Assembly: GCA_002400495.2 (NCBI GenBank)
Contig: NVQL02000042.1
Location: forward strand, 1-64,000
Source: Alphaproteobacteria bacterium
Lineage (GTDB): Bacteria > Pseudomonadota > Alphaproteobacteria > Rhizobiales > OSC116
DNA: 64,000 nucleotides
Reading direction: 5' to 3'
Below the pieces are notes generated by a model. The model worked only from the letters and a program-made list of their open reading frames with translations. It did no database searches and had not been told where the DNA came from. Positions within the stretch are counted from its first letter, which is position 1, and every line of letters starts with the position of its first letter. Below are positions 40,034 through 49,075 of the stretch, one piece after another. Made by a program: the position numbers and the translations under genes.

Positions 40034-40540
40034 TTAGAATTTAATGGCGTCACCACTAGCAAAACCAGCACTATTACTTGTCGATTTCGTTGCACCAGTG
40101 CCACCAAATAATTCCTGAATAAAGTTCAGGTCTTTCTTATAAGTCGGGGTGGTTTGACTAATAAAGTCAATCACCACACCATCTTGCAAGCCGTAATGAG
40201 CAATTTTATTCACCCGTTTATTGCCATTAAAATGCACCGCCACAACTTGTCTTTCATTTTCTTTGGCACCAGTAATACTGTAGCGATCTTGCTTCGAGCC
40301 AATATAGTAATAAGACAAGCCTTTGGCGCTAGTTTTCACCGAAGGGCTACCCAATATGTCAGTCACTTCTCTTTCTGGCATGCCAACCGTAATGTCTTCG
40401 ATAGCCCCAGCTTGTGCCACATAACCATGCTGGTCAATAACTGTACCACATGCGCTCAACATAAAGGTCGATCCCAATAAAGCGGCAGCAAAAATGGCGC
40501 GAATTTTATTTGTATTTTTCTGTTTCATAAAGTGACTCAT
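40034..40540 (-). CDS. bamE: Outer membrane protein assembly factor BamE (SmpA/OmlA)
   Basis: Outer-membrane lipoprotein of the BAM complex. The 168-residue precursor has a signal peptide with lipobox LSAC (Cys31). The SmpA/OmlA domain is visible in VGMPEREVTDILGSPSVKT near residues 52-70 and the SYYYIGSKQDR strand near 75. An alternative start at 40528 (MKQKNTN) would shorten the n-region by four residues; both have a weak GAG upstream. Presence with bamA at 52 kb shows that the BAM system is retained. Confidence 0.88.
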   Translation of the reverse strand: MSHFMKQKNTNKIRAIFAAALLGSTFMLSACGTVIDQHGYVAQAGAIEDITVGMPEREVTDILGSPSVKTSAKGLSYYYIGSKQDRYSITGAKENERQVVAVHFNGNKRVNKIAHYGLQDGVVIDFISQTTPTYKKDLNFIQELFGGTGATKSTSNSAGFASGDAIKF

Positions 40541-40795
40541 TTACTCGGTATGGCTATTATTCATATAATTTAGTGACACAAAGGGGCAATAATAGGGCAG
40601 TGGCGTTTGGCGCAAAATGCGTCATATTTTCATTAAAATCAATGATAAACAGTTTTTTACGAAAATAAGTCGCATTTTTTTTACATTTTTGCTAATGAAA
40701 AGCAGATACATGGTTTGGTGCTATGGTCGGATACATGTATATATGATCTGGAATATGCATATTAAGAGGCTGGGTGAAACCAAGAGTTATAAATA

Positions 40796-41335
40796 ATGGT
40801 AAAATTTTTAGGCATATATTTTGGCCGAGAACGCCAAGAAAAACAACGCGCCGACGCGCTATATAATCATCTTATTGCCGCCTCGCGCAATCCTATGCTT
40901 TATGGCAGCTCTGGCGCGCCCGATACCGCCAATGGCCGTTTTGAGCTCATTATTTTGCATATATTCATGTTGTTCCGCCGCATGCAAGATAATGATGATC
41001 AAGTTCAATTCATCAAGCAAAAAACCTTCGATTGCTTTTTAGAGAATATGGATGTGAATTTACGCGAGATTGGCGTCGGACCCGATGGCGTGCCCAAACG
41101 CATTCAAAAAATGTTAGAAAATTTCTATGGCCGCGCCGCAGCTTATCAATCAGCGATCGATGAGAATGATGTTGAAAAATTGGCCGAGGTCATCGCGCGT
41201 AATTTCTATGCCGATGGTAAAACCAATGAGCAGGGCGCGCAGCATATCGCACAATATGTATTCAACGTCATCAAGCGGCTAGATCAAACACCAACCGATG
41301 ATTTGTTGGTCTGTAATTTTAAGTATACGAATTAG
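40796..41335 (+). CDS. Ubiquinol-cytochrome c chaperone family protein
   Basis: The 179-residue protein matches the CBP3/UPF0174 family: ADALYNHLIAASRNPMLYG near residues 20-38, DTANGRFELIILHIFMLFRR near 43-62 and GVGPDGVPKRIQKMLENFYGR near 96-116 are characteristic. The mitochondrial relatives (CBP3, UQCC1) act in cytochrome bc1 assembly. In alphaproteobacteria this gene lies between bamE and DUF177-plsX, exactly as here. It overlaps no neighbour; DUF177 starts ten bases later. Confidence 0.9.
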   Translation: MVKFLGIYFGRERQEKQRADALYNHLIAASRNPMLYGSSGAPDTANGRFELIILHIFMLFRRMQDNDDQVQFIKQKTFDCFLENMDVNLREIGVGPDGVPKRIQKMLENFYGRAAAYQSAIDENDVEKLAEVIARNFYADGKTNEQGAQHIAQYVFNVIKRLDQTPTDDLLVCNFKYTN

Positions 41336-41345
41336 GATTCATGAA

Positions 41346-41957
41346 ATGAAACAATATCATGTTAAAAATATGCAACAGGTTTTCATCGTCGATAATCTGC
41401 CCAAAACAGGCTTCGAACTTAAATTAAAAGCCACAAACGAAGAGCTCAAATTGTTAGCCCCCCAAATTAATGTCGAGCAAGTCGCAAGCTTCACCGCCGA
41501 ATTGCTCATCAGCCAATGGCGGCGTGGTGGTGTGCATATCGAGGGCAAATTCACCGCCGAACTCACCGAGCAATGCGTCATCTCACTTGATTCGTTTGAC
41601 ACAATTATGGATGAGAAGATCGATCAAAAGTTTTTCGCCAGCACAAAAATACCCGAATCAGGCGAAAAAAAAGAAGTCGAGATGATTGATAACGACATGG
41701 ATCCACCAGAAGCACTGGTCGATGGACAATTAAACATTTTCGATTATTTGGCCGAAACATTGTTGCTGCAACTCGATCCTTATCCCAAAAAGCCCGATAG
41801 CCAGCTCGAATCTCTGGCCATAGATGGCAAATTCGAGATCAATCAACCCAATATGGCGGATGAGCCGACCCTTGACGATGATGGCAAAGAACAGCCAAAA
41901 TCCAAAGCCACCCACAAGCCATTTGCCAATCTCAACCAATTGCTCAAAGATAAATAA
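41346..41957 (+). CDS. DUF177 (YceD) domain-containing protein
   Basis: The 203-residue protein has the DUF177/YceD core: ELTEQCVISLDSFDTIMDE near residues 73-91 contains the conserved Cys and following strand, and the C-terminal part LLLQLDPYPKKPDS is typical. In many bacteria YceD accompanies rpmF and is linked to rRNA accumulation; in alphaproteobacteria it precedes plsX without rpmF, as here. I chose ATG 41346, with AGGA at 41335-41338; upstream in-frame TTG at 41298 would overlap the previous gene. Confidence 0.88.
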   Translation: MKQYHVKNMQQVFIVDNLPKTGFELKLKATNEELKLLAPQINVEQVASFTAELLISQWRRGGVHIEGKFTAELTEQCVISLDSFDTIMDEKIDQKFFASTKIPESGEKKEVEMIDNDMDPPEALVDGQLNIFDYLAETLLLQLDPYPKKPDSQLESLAIDGKFEINQPNMADEPTLDDDGKEQPKSKATHKPFANLNQLLKDK

Positions 41958-42036
41958 GCCCGCATCGCTCAGCTGACACTAGATAAGCATAAGTGTATAT
42001 GTCTGTAAAAATGTTGCAAAAGCTTTTAAAAAATAT

Positions 42037-42073
42037 ATCGTTAACGTTTATAATCGTTCTTATGAGAATCGTT
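42037..42073 (+). promoter_or_regulatory. Candidate plsX promoter/operator with three ATCGTT repeats
   Basis: ATCGTT occurs at 42037-42042, 42053-42058 and 42068-42073, at spacings of 16 and 15 bases. A perfect TATAAT (42049-42054) overlaps the middle copy. A TTCT-TATG-AGAA inverted repeat lies between the second and third copies. The -35 element is poor, as often in regulated promoters. The arrangement suggests binding of a regulator upstream of plsX-fabH, but this is an inference. Confidence 0.4.
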
Positions 42074-42078
42074 AATAG

Positions 42079-43158
42079 ATGACAGACAAAATAATAATTG
42101 CATTAGATGTAATGAGCGGCGAGCAAGGCCCATCGGCTTGTTTAGATGGCGCGAATATTTCTTTAACGCGCAATAATAATCTGTTTTTTCATTTATTTGG
42201 CGATCAACAAATCATCGAAAACAGCCTCAAACCTTTCCCAAAACTCGCTGCAAATAGCGAAGTTCATCATACAGATTTTGTCGTCCCGATGGATATGAAA
42301 CCCCGTCAAGCCCTGCGCCAAGGCCGCAAGGTCAGCTCAATGTGGCAAGCCATCAATAGCGTCCATGAAGATGTCTCAGGCGGCGCCGTGTCAGCGGGCA
42401 ATACAGGCGCACTTATGGCCATGGCAACCTTTTGTTTGCGCACTCTACGCCGCATCGATCGCACTGCCATCGCAGCCATTTGGCCAACCATAACTGGCCG
42501 AACCATTGTGCTAGATATGGGCGCTAACCTGCATGTCTCGTCAGAAAATTTGGTCGATTTCGGCTTTATGGGCGCAGCCATGGCGCGGGTGGTCTTCAAC
42601 ATTGAAAAACCTCGGGTCGGCATCCTAAACATCGGCGAAGAAGAAATTAAAGGCAATGAAGATTTAAAAGCCGCCGCCGCCACATTGCGCGATTCGGATA
42701 TGCCACTAGAATATATCGGCTTTGTCGAAGGCGATGGCATTTCAAAAGGCCATGCCGATGTCGTGGTAACCGAAGGCTTTGCAGGTAACATCGCACTTAA
42801 AACCGCCGAAGGCACCGCCCGCCAATTGGCTACATTGCTACGAGACGCTTTCACCAGTTCATGGCGCGCCAAGCTCGCCTATCTGTTGCTAGCCCCCGCG
42901 CTCAAAACCTTTCGTCAAAAGATGGATCCTAACAATTCCAATGGCGGCGTGTTTTTAGGCTTGCGTGGCATTGTAGTCAAATGCCACGGCTCATCCGATA
43001 ATCTGGGCTTTGCCCACGCGATCGATCTAACCGCCGCAATGATCAAAAACAACCTGGTCAACGAGATTCGCCAAGATTTAGATGTTTTTTATAAAGACGA
43101 AGATACCGAAGCCACAGATATCTCGGTACAGAATACGCAAAACAAGGACAAAGCATGA
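42079..43158 (+). CDS. plsX: Phosphate acyltransferase PlsX
   Basis: Makes acyl-phosphate from acyl-ACP, the first step of phospholipid synthesis in the PlsX/PlsY route. The 359-residue protein has [12 protein letters not shown] near residues 106-117, [22 protein letters not shown] near 152 and [16 protein letters not shown] near 233-248, all typical. The N-terminal glycine-rich motif, usually DAMGGDxGP, here reads DVMSGEQGP (residues 10-18), an unusual change. The stop overlaps the fabH start by four bases, so the two are coupled. Confidence 0.95.
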   Translation: MTDKIIIALDVMSGEQGPSACLDGANISLTRNNNLFFHLFGDQQIIENSLKPFPKLAANSEVHHTDFVVPMDMKPRQALRQGRKVSSMWQAINSVHEDVSGGAVSAGNTGALMAMATFCLRTLRRIDRTAIAAIWPTITGRTIVLDMGANLHVSSENLVDFGFMGAAMARVVFNIEKPRVGILNIGEEEIKGNEDLKAAAATLRDSDMPLEYIGFVEGDGISKGHADVVVTEGFAGNIALKTAEGTARQLATLLRDAFTSSWRAKLAYLLLAPALKTFRQKMDPNNSNGGVFLGLRGIVVKCHGSSDNLGFAHAIDLTAAMIKNNLVNEIRQDLDVFYKDEDTEATDISVQNTQNKDKA

Positions 43159-44129
43159 GTAAGCAACGCTCGGTCATAATCGGCTCTGGTAGTTATTTAC
43201 CACCCAACATTGTCACCAATGAAGATCTGGCCAAAACCGTAGATACAACCGATGAGTGGATCACCGCGCGTACAGGCATAAAACAACGTCACATCGCCGA
43301 TAAAGATATGCTGACCTCCGATCTAGCCACCGAGGCGGCCAAAGATGCCTTAAAAAATGCGGGCATAGACGCCAGTGAGATTGATTTAATCGTCTTGGCA
43401 ACAGCCACACCCAACCGCACCTTTCCCGCCACGGCTATCACTGTGCAAGCCAATCTAGGCATCACTCAGGGCTGCGCGTTCGATGTGCAAGCGGTTTGCT
43501 CAGGTTTTGTTTTCGCACTCACCGTGGCCGATAATATGCTGCAAGCTGGTAATTTCAAAAAAGCTCTAGTCATCGGTGCCGAAACTTTTTCTCGCATCAT
43601 CGATTGGACGGATCGCACAACATGTGTGTTGTTTGCCGACGGGGCAGGGGCTGTGGTGCTCGAGACCCAACAAGGCAAAGGCACAATTGCCGATCGCGGC
43701 ATTCTCTATTCACATTTACGTTCCGATGGCCGCTACGAAGATATGCTTTATGTCGATGGCGGGCCAAGCCAAGGCAAAGAAGGTTTTGTCAAAATGTCGG
43801 GCAATGATGTATTTAAACATGCAGTCAAAAAAATTGGCGCATCTATCGAACAAGCCCTTACCGATAATAATCTTGTGTCTGATGATATTGATTGGTTTGT
43901 ACCACATCAGGCAAATAAACGCATTTTAGATGCTGTGGCCAAACGTATAAAGCTAGATGAGTCAAAAGTTGTCGTCACGGTGGATAAACATGCCAACACG
44001 TCAGCCGCCTCCATTCCATTGGCGCTACACGAGGCGGTCAAGGACGGTAGGGTGAAAAAAGGCGATCTTATTTTGATCGAAGCATTGGGCGGCGGCTTTA
44101 CTTGGGGCAGCATGTTATTTAGATGGTAA
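43155..44129 (+). CDS. fabH: 3-oxoacyl-[acyl-carrier-protein] synthase III
   Basis: Condenses acetyl-CoA with malonyl-ACP to start fatty acid synthesis. The 324-residue protein has the complete catalytic triad: Cys115 in VCSGF, His251 in VPHQANKR and Asn281 in [26 protein letters not shown] near residues 29-46 and the terminal [16 protein letters not shown] fit the family. It overlaps plsX by four bases and is followed by ihfA, the usual alphaproteobacterial order. Confidence 0.97.
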   Translation: MSKQRSVIIGSGSYLPPNIVTNEDLAKTVDTTDEWITARTGIKQRHIADKDMLTSDLATEAAKDALKNAGIDASEIDLIVLATATPNRTFPATAITVQANLGITQGCAFDVQAVCSGFVFALTVADNMLQAGNFKKALVIGAETFSRIIDWTDRTTCVLFADGAGAVVLETQQGKGTIADRGILYSHLRSDGRYEDMLYVDGGPSQGKEGFVKMSGNDVFKHAVKKIGASIEQALTDNNLVSDDIDWFVPHQANKRILDAVAKRIKLDESKVVVTVDKHANTSAASIPLALHEAVKDGRVKKGDLILIEALGGGFTWGSMLFRW

Positions 44130-44249
44130 AAATTTTTATTGTAATATTTAATATTTAGCAATAATATCAAGTTAACATGGTATTAATAATATGTTTTGCG
44201 TGTTATCATAAGTTAAATATTATTAATTTAAAGGTAAATAGGAGGGAAT

Positions 44250-44549
44250 ATGCCGGATAAAACGTTAACCAGAGCTGATTTGAGCGAAGCAATATACCAA
44301 GAGATTGGTTTGTCTCGTAGCGAATCCTCACAATTAGTAGAAACAGTTATAGACGAAATTTGCACAACCTTATCACAGGGCGAATCAGTCAAAGTTTCTT
44401 CTTTTGGCAATTTTTTAGTCAGACAAAAGAAAGAACGCATTGGCCGCAATCCAAAAACAGGTGTCGAAGTGCCAATTACGGCTAGGCAAGTTGTTGTGTT
44501 TCATGCTAGTCACGTCCTTAAAGACAAAGTGGATCAGGCACATAAATAA
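44250..44549 (+). CDS. ihfA: Integration host factor subunit alpha
   Basis: DNA-bending histone-like protein that forms a heterodimer with IHF-beta. The 99-residue protein begins [20 protein letters not shown], and the DNA-binding arm contains [15 protein letters not shown] near residues 69-83 with the intercalating Pro. AGGAGGG just upstream is a strong ribosome binding site. It precedes the MerR-family gene, as in Rhizobiales. Confidence 0.96.
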   Translation: MPDKTLTRADLSEAIYQEIGLSRSESSQLVETVIDEICTTLSQGESVKVSSFGNFLVRQKKERIGRNPKTGVEVPITARQVVVFHASHVLKDKVDQAHK

Positions 44550-44637
44550 AACTAAGTCATTATACAAATTGGGGAGATAGCAGTCTTTATTTAATGTTAT
44601 TTTTGACGAATATTTTACGTCTAATCCCTTCTTAGGG

Positions 44638-44666
44638 TTGAAATAAGCCTTAGTATATTATATATA
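44638..44666 (+). promoter_or_regulatory. Candidate promoter for the MerR-family gene
   Basis: TTGAAA (44638-44643) is followed after 17 bases by TATATA (44661-44666), and the MerR gene starts at 44692. A short hairpin (AATCCCT and AGGGTT, about 44622-44639) overlaps the -35 and may terminate ihfA transcription. Confidence 0.4.
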
Positions 44667-44691
44667 AATTTTTAAAAAAAAGTGTAATTTA

Positions 44692-45210
44692 ATGGAAAAA
44701 TCTGCAAATGCTTTTCGCACCATAAGCGAAGCCGCGACTGAGCTTAACGTACCACAACATGTGTTGCGGTTTTGGGAAACAAAATTTAAGCAAATTAAAC
44801 CGATGAAACGTGGCGGCGGCCGTCGTTTTTATCGCCCGCAAGATGTTAATCTTATCCAGGGCATAAAATATTTTCTATATGATCAGGGGTATACCATCAA
44901 GGGTGTGCAAAAAATATTATCATCAAAAGGCGTCGTCTATACAGCCAATGTGTGGCGCGAAGCCCAAGCATCCAATGCCAATATTCACGGCATCAATTTG
45001 CCCAACGATTTAGTGGCGAGCAAACAGGTTGATAATCCAACACCTTCAGAATTTGCAAATGAATCTAACCTTATTTCATATGTTTCTCGATCAGAATCTC
45101 TTACTGAGGAAACAGTGCAAGATCGCGTTATGTTGGAAAAAAACGCCAAAATCAAAAGCGTTTTAGTCGAATTGGGTGAGATTAAACAAATCATCAAATC
45201 AGCAAAATAG
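44692..45210 (+). CDS. MerR family transcriptional regulator
   Basis: The 172-residue protein has an N-terminal winged-helix of the MerR type: [25 protein letters not shown] near residues 8-32 and [36 protein letters not shown] near 41-76. The C-terminal part is poorly conserved and has a predicted helical end. No metal-binding cysteines are visible, so it is not a heavy-metal sensor. The place after ihfA is conserved in alphaproteobacteria; the target genes are unknown. Confidence 0.9.
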   Translation: MEKSANAFRTISEAATELNVPQHVLRFWETKFKQIKPMKRGGGRRFYRPQDVNLIQGIKYFLYDQGYTIKGVQKILSSKGVVYTANVWREAQASNANIHGINLPNDLVASKQVDNPTPSEFANESNLISYVSRSESLTEETVQDRVMLEKNAKIKSVLVELGEIKQIIKSAK

Positions 45211-45239
45211 CTTTCATACAAAATCATACAAAAATAGAG

Positions 45240-45272
45240 TGCATTTAATCTTGAATTAAATGCATTTATTTC
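45240..45272 (+). terminator. Probable terminator after the MerR-family gene
   Basis: TGCATTTAAT (45240-45249) pairs perfectly with ATTAAATGCA (45255-45264) around a five-base loop, followed by TTTATTTC. The stem is AT-rich, so termination strength is uncertain. Confidence 0.55.
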
Positions 45273-45326
45273 TTGTGCTTTGCAATTATACTGCTATAAA
45301 GCGCACATCACACACGCAGATATCAA

Positions 45327-45395
45327 AAGGGTACAAGTGACCCTTCCGGTGACATTAGTTCACAATCTGCGGAGGTTAAACCGGAAAAACAGGAG
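45327..45395 (+). promoter_or_regulatory. Candidate structured rpsB leader (S2 autoregulation)
   Basis: Three overlapping pairings are possible in the leader. AAGGGT (45327-45332) pairs with ACCCTT (45340-45345). GTGA (45349-45352) pairs with TCAC (45360-45363). TTCCGGT (45344-45350) pairs with ACCGGAA (45380-45386) over a longer range. The third pairing shares bases with both others, so the structures are partly exclusive. Two purine-rich sites follow: GGAGG (45371-45375), enclosed by the long pairing, and AGGAG (45391-45395), the ribosome binding site. This architecture fits a ribosomal-protein leader, but no binding site for S2 is proven. Confidence 0.45.
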
Positions 45396-45402
45396 TAAAC
45401 GC

Positions 45403-46527
45403 ATGGCGTTACCAGATTTCACAATGCGTCAGCTATTAGAGGCTGGCATTCACTTTGGTCATCAAAAATCCCGCTGGAATCCAAAAATGGAACAGTATAT
45501 TTTTGGCACCCGCAATAAAATCCACATCATGGATCTTTCAAAAACCGTTCCTTTGCTACATCAAGCATTGGTAGCAGTACGTGATGTTGTTGCTGGCGGT
45601 GGCCGCGTTCTTTTTGTTGGCACAAAACGCCAAGCATCAGATCCAATTAAATTAGCCGCACAAAGCTGCGCTCAATATTACATCAACCATCGTTGGTTGG
45701 GTGGCGCGTTGACAAACTGGAACACAGTTTCCAATTCAATCAAACGCCTAAACGAGCTTAACAAAATTCTCGAAAGTGATGCCCATGGCCTCACTAAAAA
45801 AGAATTGCTTAAAATGACTCGCGAACAAAATAAACTTGATCGTGCCATTGGTGGCATTAAAGATATGGGCGGCATTCCAAACCTTATCTTTATCATCGAT
45901 ACAAATAAAGAATCACTGGCAGTGGCCGAAGCCAAAAAATTGGGCATTCCTTTGGTTGCCGTTTTGGATTCAAACTGTAATCCAGATGATATTGATTTCC
46001 CAATCCCAGGTAATGATGATGCATCACGCGCCATCGAACTTTATTGCGATCTTATTGCTCGTGCCGCGCTTGATGGTATTTCACAAGCCCATGGCGATGC
46101 TGGTTTTGATCTTGGCGATAGTGCCGATCTTCCTGAAGATGTTGTGGCAGAAGTTGAAGCCGCTACAGATGCAGAAATCGAAGCTCCTGCCGCTGCTGAA
46201 GAAGTTGCTGCTCCAGTTGTTGAAGAAGCACCAAAAGAAAAAGCCGCTCCAAAAGCAAAAGCTGCTCCAAAAGAAAAAGCAGCACCAAAAGCTAAAGCCG
46301 CTCCAAAAGCTGAAGCTGCTGCACCAGCTGGTGATGATGACTTGAAAGAACTTTCAGGTGTTGGCCCCGCTCTAGAGAAAAAATTGCACGCTGCTGGCAT
46401 CACAACATTTGCTCAAATCGCCGCTTGGAACGATGCTGAAGTCGAAGAATTTGGCGAAAAGCTATCTTTCAAAGGCCGCATTGAGCGCGAAGGTTGGATC
46501 GATCAAGCTAAAAAGCTTAGCAAATAA
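45403..46527 (+). CDS. rpsB: 30S ribosomal protein S2 with repeat linker and helix-hairpin-helix tail
   Basis: Small-subunit protein that binds 16S rRNA and helps recruit S1. The 374 residues exceed the usual 240-260. The S2 core (residues 1 to about 240) shows [30 protein letters not shown] and LGGALTNW. It is followed by an acidic stretch, five six-residue APK(E/A)KA-type repeats (46228-46317) and, from about residue 311, a helix-hairpin-helix-like domain ([17 protein letters not shown]) to the end. The same type of tail is known on L21 in many Rhizobiales. ATG 45403 has AGGAG seven bases upstream; the frame stays open further upstream by chance. tsf follows. Confidence 0.95.
   Translation: MALPDFTMRQLLEAGIHFGHQKSRWNPKMEQYIFGTRNKIHIMDLSKTVPLLHQALVAVRDVVAGGGRVLFVGTKRQASDPIKLAAQSCAQYYINHRWLGGALTNWNTVSNSIKRLNELNKILESDAHGLTKKELLKMTREQNKLDRAIGGIKDMGGIPNLIFIIDTNKESLAVAEAKKLGIPLVAVLDSNCNPDDIDFPIPGNDDASRAIELYCDLIARAALDGISQAHGDAGFDLGDSADLPEDVVAEVEAATDAEIEAPAAAEEVAAPVVEEAPKEKAAPKAKAAPKEKAAPKAKAAPKAEAAAPAGDDDLKELSGVGPALEKKLHAAGITTFAQIAAWNDAEVEEFGEKLSFKGRIEREGWIDQAKKLSK
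46228..46317 (+). repeat. Five 18-base tandem repeats inside rpsB
   Basis: Five in-frame units encode [24 protein letters not shown] and APKAEA. The DNA units differ at several third positions, so the repeat is old enough to have accumulated silent changes or is held by selection on the protein. They form a lysine/alanine/proline linker between the S2 core and the terminal domain. Confidence 0.85.
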
Positions 46528-46531
46528 ATTA

Positions 46532-46561
46532 AATTGGCGTGTCAATTATGACATGCCAATT
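46532..46561 (+). terminator. Hairpin 1 between rpsB and tsf
   Basis: AATTGGCGTGTCA (46532-46544) pairs with TGACATGCCAATT (46549-46561) through 13 pairs, one of them G-T, with an ATTA loop. No T-run follows directly, so it may be a partial terminator or an mRNA-stability element. Confidence 0.45.
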
Positions 46562-46582
46562 ATCAGAAAATTATTTTAAATT

Positions 46583-46610
46583 TAGCAACCACTCTTAAGG
46601 GTGGTTGCTA
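46583..46610 (+). terminator. Hairpin 2 between rpsB and tsf
   Basis: TAGCAACCACTC (46583-46594) pairs with GGGTGGTTGCTA (46599-46610), 12 pairs with one G-T and a TTAA loop. It ends about 20 bases before the tsf start. No T-run follows; it could regulate tsf relative to rpsB. Confidence 0.45.
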
Positions 46611-46632
46611 TTCTAACAATAGGCTCAAGAAA

Positions 46633-47562
46633 ATGGCTATCACTGCAAGTATGGTAAAAGAACTACGCGCATCAACAGGCGTAGGCATGATGGATTGTAA
46701 AACAGCTCTTAAAGAAACTGATGGTGACATGGAAGCCGCAGTCGATTGGTTGCGTAAAAAAGGTTTAGCCAAAGCGGCTAAAAAATCTGGCCGTGTGGCT
46801 GCCGAAGGCCTTGTGGCTGTTAAAGCGTCTGGTACATCTGCGGTTGTGGTCGAAGTTAACTCAGAAACTGACTTTGTGGCTCTAAACCCAGAATTTCAAA
46901 AATTGGCTGCAAACGTGGCTGACATCGCGCTTGCTAATAATGGTGACGATGCAGCCATTAAATCTGCTGCATATCTTGATTCAGGCAAAACAACCGAAGA
47001 ATTTATCACCGCATTGGTGGCTTCAATTGGCGAAAATCTTGCCTTCCGTCGCGCCACAGCGTTGAGCGTAAACAATGGCGTTGTTGCCACATATGTGCAC
47101 AATAGCGTTGTCACAGGTGTTGCTGGTAAACTAGGTGTGCTTGTTGGTTTAGAATCAACTGGTGATGCAGCTAAACTAGATGCGTTGGGCAAACAAATTG
47201 CCATGCATATTGCAGCTACAAACCCAGCTTCATTGGATGTAACAGATCTAGATCCAGCGATTGTTGAACGCGAAAAAAATGTGCTTGTTGAAACCGCTCG
47301 TGCTTCTGGCAAGCCAGATAACATCATCGAAAAAATGATCGAAGGTCGTATGCGTAAATACTACCAAGAAGTTGTTTTGCTTCAACAAACTTTCGTTATT
47401 GATGGCGAAAACACAGTCGAAAAAGCCATTCAAATCGCCGCCAAAGATATTGGCGCTGATGTGAAACTAACTGGTTTCGTACGTATGGAACTTGGTGAAG
47501 GCATCGAGAAAAAAGAAGAAGATTTCGCAGCCGAAGTTGCAGCAGCAACAGGCCAAGCTTAG
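46633..47562 (+). CDS. tsf: Elongation factor Ts
   Basis: Nucleotide exchange factor of EF-Tu. The 309-residue protein has the N-terminal UBA-like domain, [19 protein letters not shown] near residues 8-26 with the conserved TGVGMMDCK, and the TDFVAL motif near 77-82 that contacts EF-Tu. Length and order match alphaproteobacterial EF-Ts. Codons are strongly biased to T-ending forms, as in rpsB. A terminator follows. Confidence 0.97.
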   Translation: MAITASMVKELRASTGVGMMDCKTALKETDGDMEAAVDWLRKKGLAKAAKKSGRVAAEGLVAVKASGTSAVVVEVNSETDFVALNPEFQKLAANVADIALANNGDDAAIKSAAYLDSGKTTEEFITALVASIGENLAFRRATALSVNNGVVATYVHNSVVTGVAGKLGVLVGLESTGDAAKLDALGKQIAMHIAATNPASLDVTDLDPAIVEREKNVLVETARASGKPDNIIEKMIEGRMRKYYQEVVLLQQTFVIDGENTVEKAIQIAAKDIGADVKLTGFVRMELGEGIEKKEEDFAAEVAAATGQA

Positions 47563-47583
47563 TCTTCATAAAAAAATAATTTT

Positions 47584-47619
47584 AAAAGCCGATATCATGT
47601 ATGTGATGTCGGTTTTTTT
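47584..47619 (+). terminator. Rho-independent terminator after tsf
   Basis: AAAAGCCGATATCA (47584-47597) pairs with TGATGTCGGTTTTT, with two G-T pairs and a six-base loop, ending in seven T residues. It closes the rpsB-tsf unit. Confidence 0.85.
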
Positions 47620-47681
47620 GTGCCAAAATTTATCGCATGTGCTAACTTGATTTAATTTAAATAAAAACACGAGTCACGCCC

Positions 47682-48446
47682 ATGTCAGAATCCGAAATTT
47701 TAAGAAAACGCACCGTCAATCCCGATCTTAAATATAAACGTGTTTTGCTCAAATTATCGGGCGAAGCGTTGATGGGCGATCAGGATTTCGGCATAGATAT
47801 GGCCTTTGTCGATAAAATAGCCAACGAAATTAAACAGGTTTGGAGCCAAGGTGCCGAGATCTGCTTGGTCATCGGCGGCGGCAATATTTTTCGCGGCGTG
47901 GCAGGCGCCGCTCAAGGCATGAACCGCTCAAATGCCGATTATATGGGCATGCTGGCCACAGTTATGAACGCCCTAGCCATGGCCAATGCGCTCGAAGAGC
48001 TCAGCATCCCAACCCGCGTTTTATCCGCCATCCCTATGCCAACAGTGTGTGAGCCATTTGTCGGCCCGCGCGCCCGCGCCCATCTGGGCAAAGGCCGTGT
48101 AGTCATCTTTGCTGCAGGCACAGGCAACCCATTTTTCACCACCGACACAGGTGCGGCACTAAGAGCCGCCGAAATGGGCTGTGAAGCTCTGCTTAAGGCC
48201 ACACAAGTTGATGGCGTTTATGACAGCGACCCTAACAAAAACCCCAATGCCAAAAAATATAAACAGGTTAGTTTTACCGATGTTCTGGCCAAAGATTTAA
48301 AAGTTATGGATGCCGCCGCCATCGCTTTGGCGCGTGATAATAACATTCCCATCATCGTTTATTCTATGAACAGCGAAAAAGGTTTGATGGGTATATTAAA
48401 AGGCGAGGGCGCATTTACCATTGTCAATAGCGGCAAAACATCTTAA
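47682..48446 (+). CDS. pyrH: Uridylate kinase
   Basis: Phosphorylates UMP to UDP; hexameric, cytosolic. The 254-residue protein has the family segments [16 protein letters not shown] near residues 18-33, IGGGNIFRG near 65-73, [13 protein letters not shown] near 87 and [23 protein letters not shown] near 145. The N-terminus carries about 15 residues before the canonical start. Order rpsB-tsf-pyrH-frr is conserved across bacteria. Confidence 0.97.
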   Translation: MSESEILRKRTVNPDLKYKRVLLKLSGEALMGDQDFGIDMAFVDKIANEIKQVWSQGAEICLVIGGGNIFRGVAGAAQGMNRSNADYMGMLATVMNALAMANALEELSIPTRVLSAIPMPTVCEPFVGPRARAHLGKGRVVIFAAGTGNPFFTTDTGAALRAAEMGCEALLKATQVDGVYDSDPNKNPNAKKYKQVSFTDVLAKDLKVMDAAAIALARDNNIPIIVYSMNSEKGLMGILKGEGAFTIVNSGKTS

Positions 48447-48485
48447 CATTTAATCAATTGAACAAACTTTATAAATGAGAACATT

Positions 48486-49043
48486 ATGTCTGCAATAGAT
48501 CTTAAAGATATTGAACGTCGTATGGAAGGCGCCATCAGCAACCTGAAAACCGAATTTTCTGGTTTGCGCACAGGCCGCGCTTCAATTCATATGCTCGATC
48601 CAGTTATGGTTTCCGCCTATGGCGCCGATATGCCGCTTAACCAAGTCGCCAATGTCAGCGTGCCAGAATCGCGCATGCTGTCTGTTTCGGTTTGGGATTC
48701 AGGCCTTGTCAACGCGACCGATAAAGCCATTCGTGATGCAGGTCTTGGCCTCAACCCAATTGTCGATGGCAATAATTTGCGCATTCCCATCCCCGAGCTA
48801 AACGAAGAGCGCCGCAAAGAGATGACCAAAATTGCCGCCAAATATGCCGAATCATGCCGCATTTCAATCCGCAACGTGCGCCGCGATGGCATGGAAGTTC
48901 TCAAAAAAGCCGAAAAAGACAGCGAAATCTCACAAGACGAACAACATGATCAAGGCGATCAAGTGCAGCAGCTCACCGATACATATATCCAACAAGTCGA
49001 TGACGCGCTAAAAACCAAAGACGCCGAAATTATGCAAGTTTAA
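48486..49043 (+). CDS. frr: Ribosome recycling factor
   Basis: Releases ribosomes from mRNA after termination, together with EF-G. The 185-residue protein is the family length. [24 protein letters not shown] near residues 10-33 forms the long helix of domain I, and [19 protein letters not shown] near 99-117 is characteristic. uppS usually follows frr in alphaproteobacteria, but the next gene here is cdsA, 32 bases away. Confidence 0.97.
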   Translation: MSAIDLKDIERRMEGAISNLKTEFSGLRTGRASIHMLDPVMVSAYGADMPLNQVANVSVPESRMLSVSVWDSGLVNATDKAIRDAGLGLNPIVDGNNLRIPIPELNEERRKEMTKIAAKYAESCRISIRNVRRDGMEVLKKAEKDSEISQDEQHDQGDQVQQLTDTYIQQVDDALKTKDAEIMQV

Positions 49044-49075
49044 TAGCATCAATCCAACCCATAAATGAGCCACTT

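Noticed and set aside
42306-42872. 188-codon open frame opposite plsX
   Set aside because: It lies wholly within a conserved gene, and its product has the Ser/Arg/Ala-rich composition typical of antisense frames in this codon usage.
45280-45402. In-frame extension upstream of rpsB
   Set aside because: It would translate the structured leader; the S2 family starts at the ATG at 45403, which has its own AGGAG.
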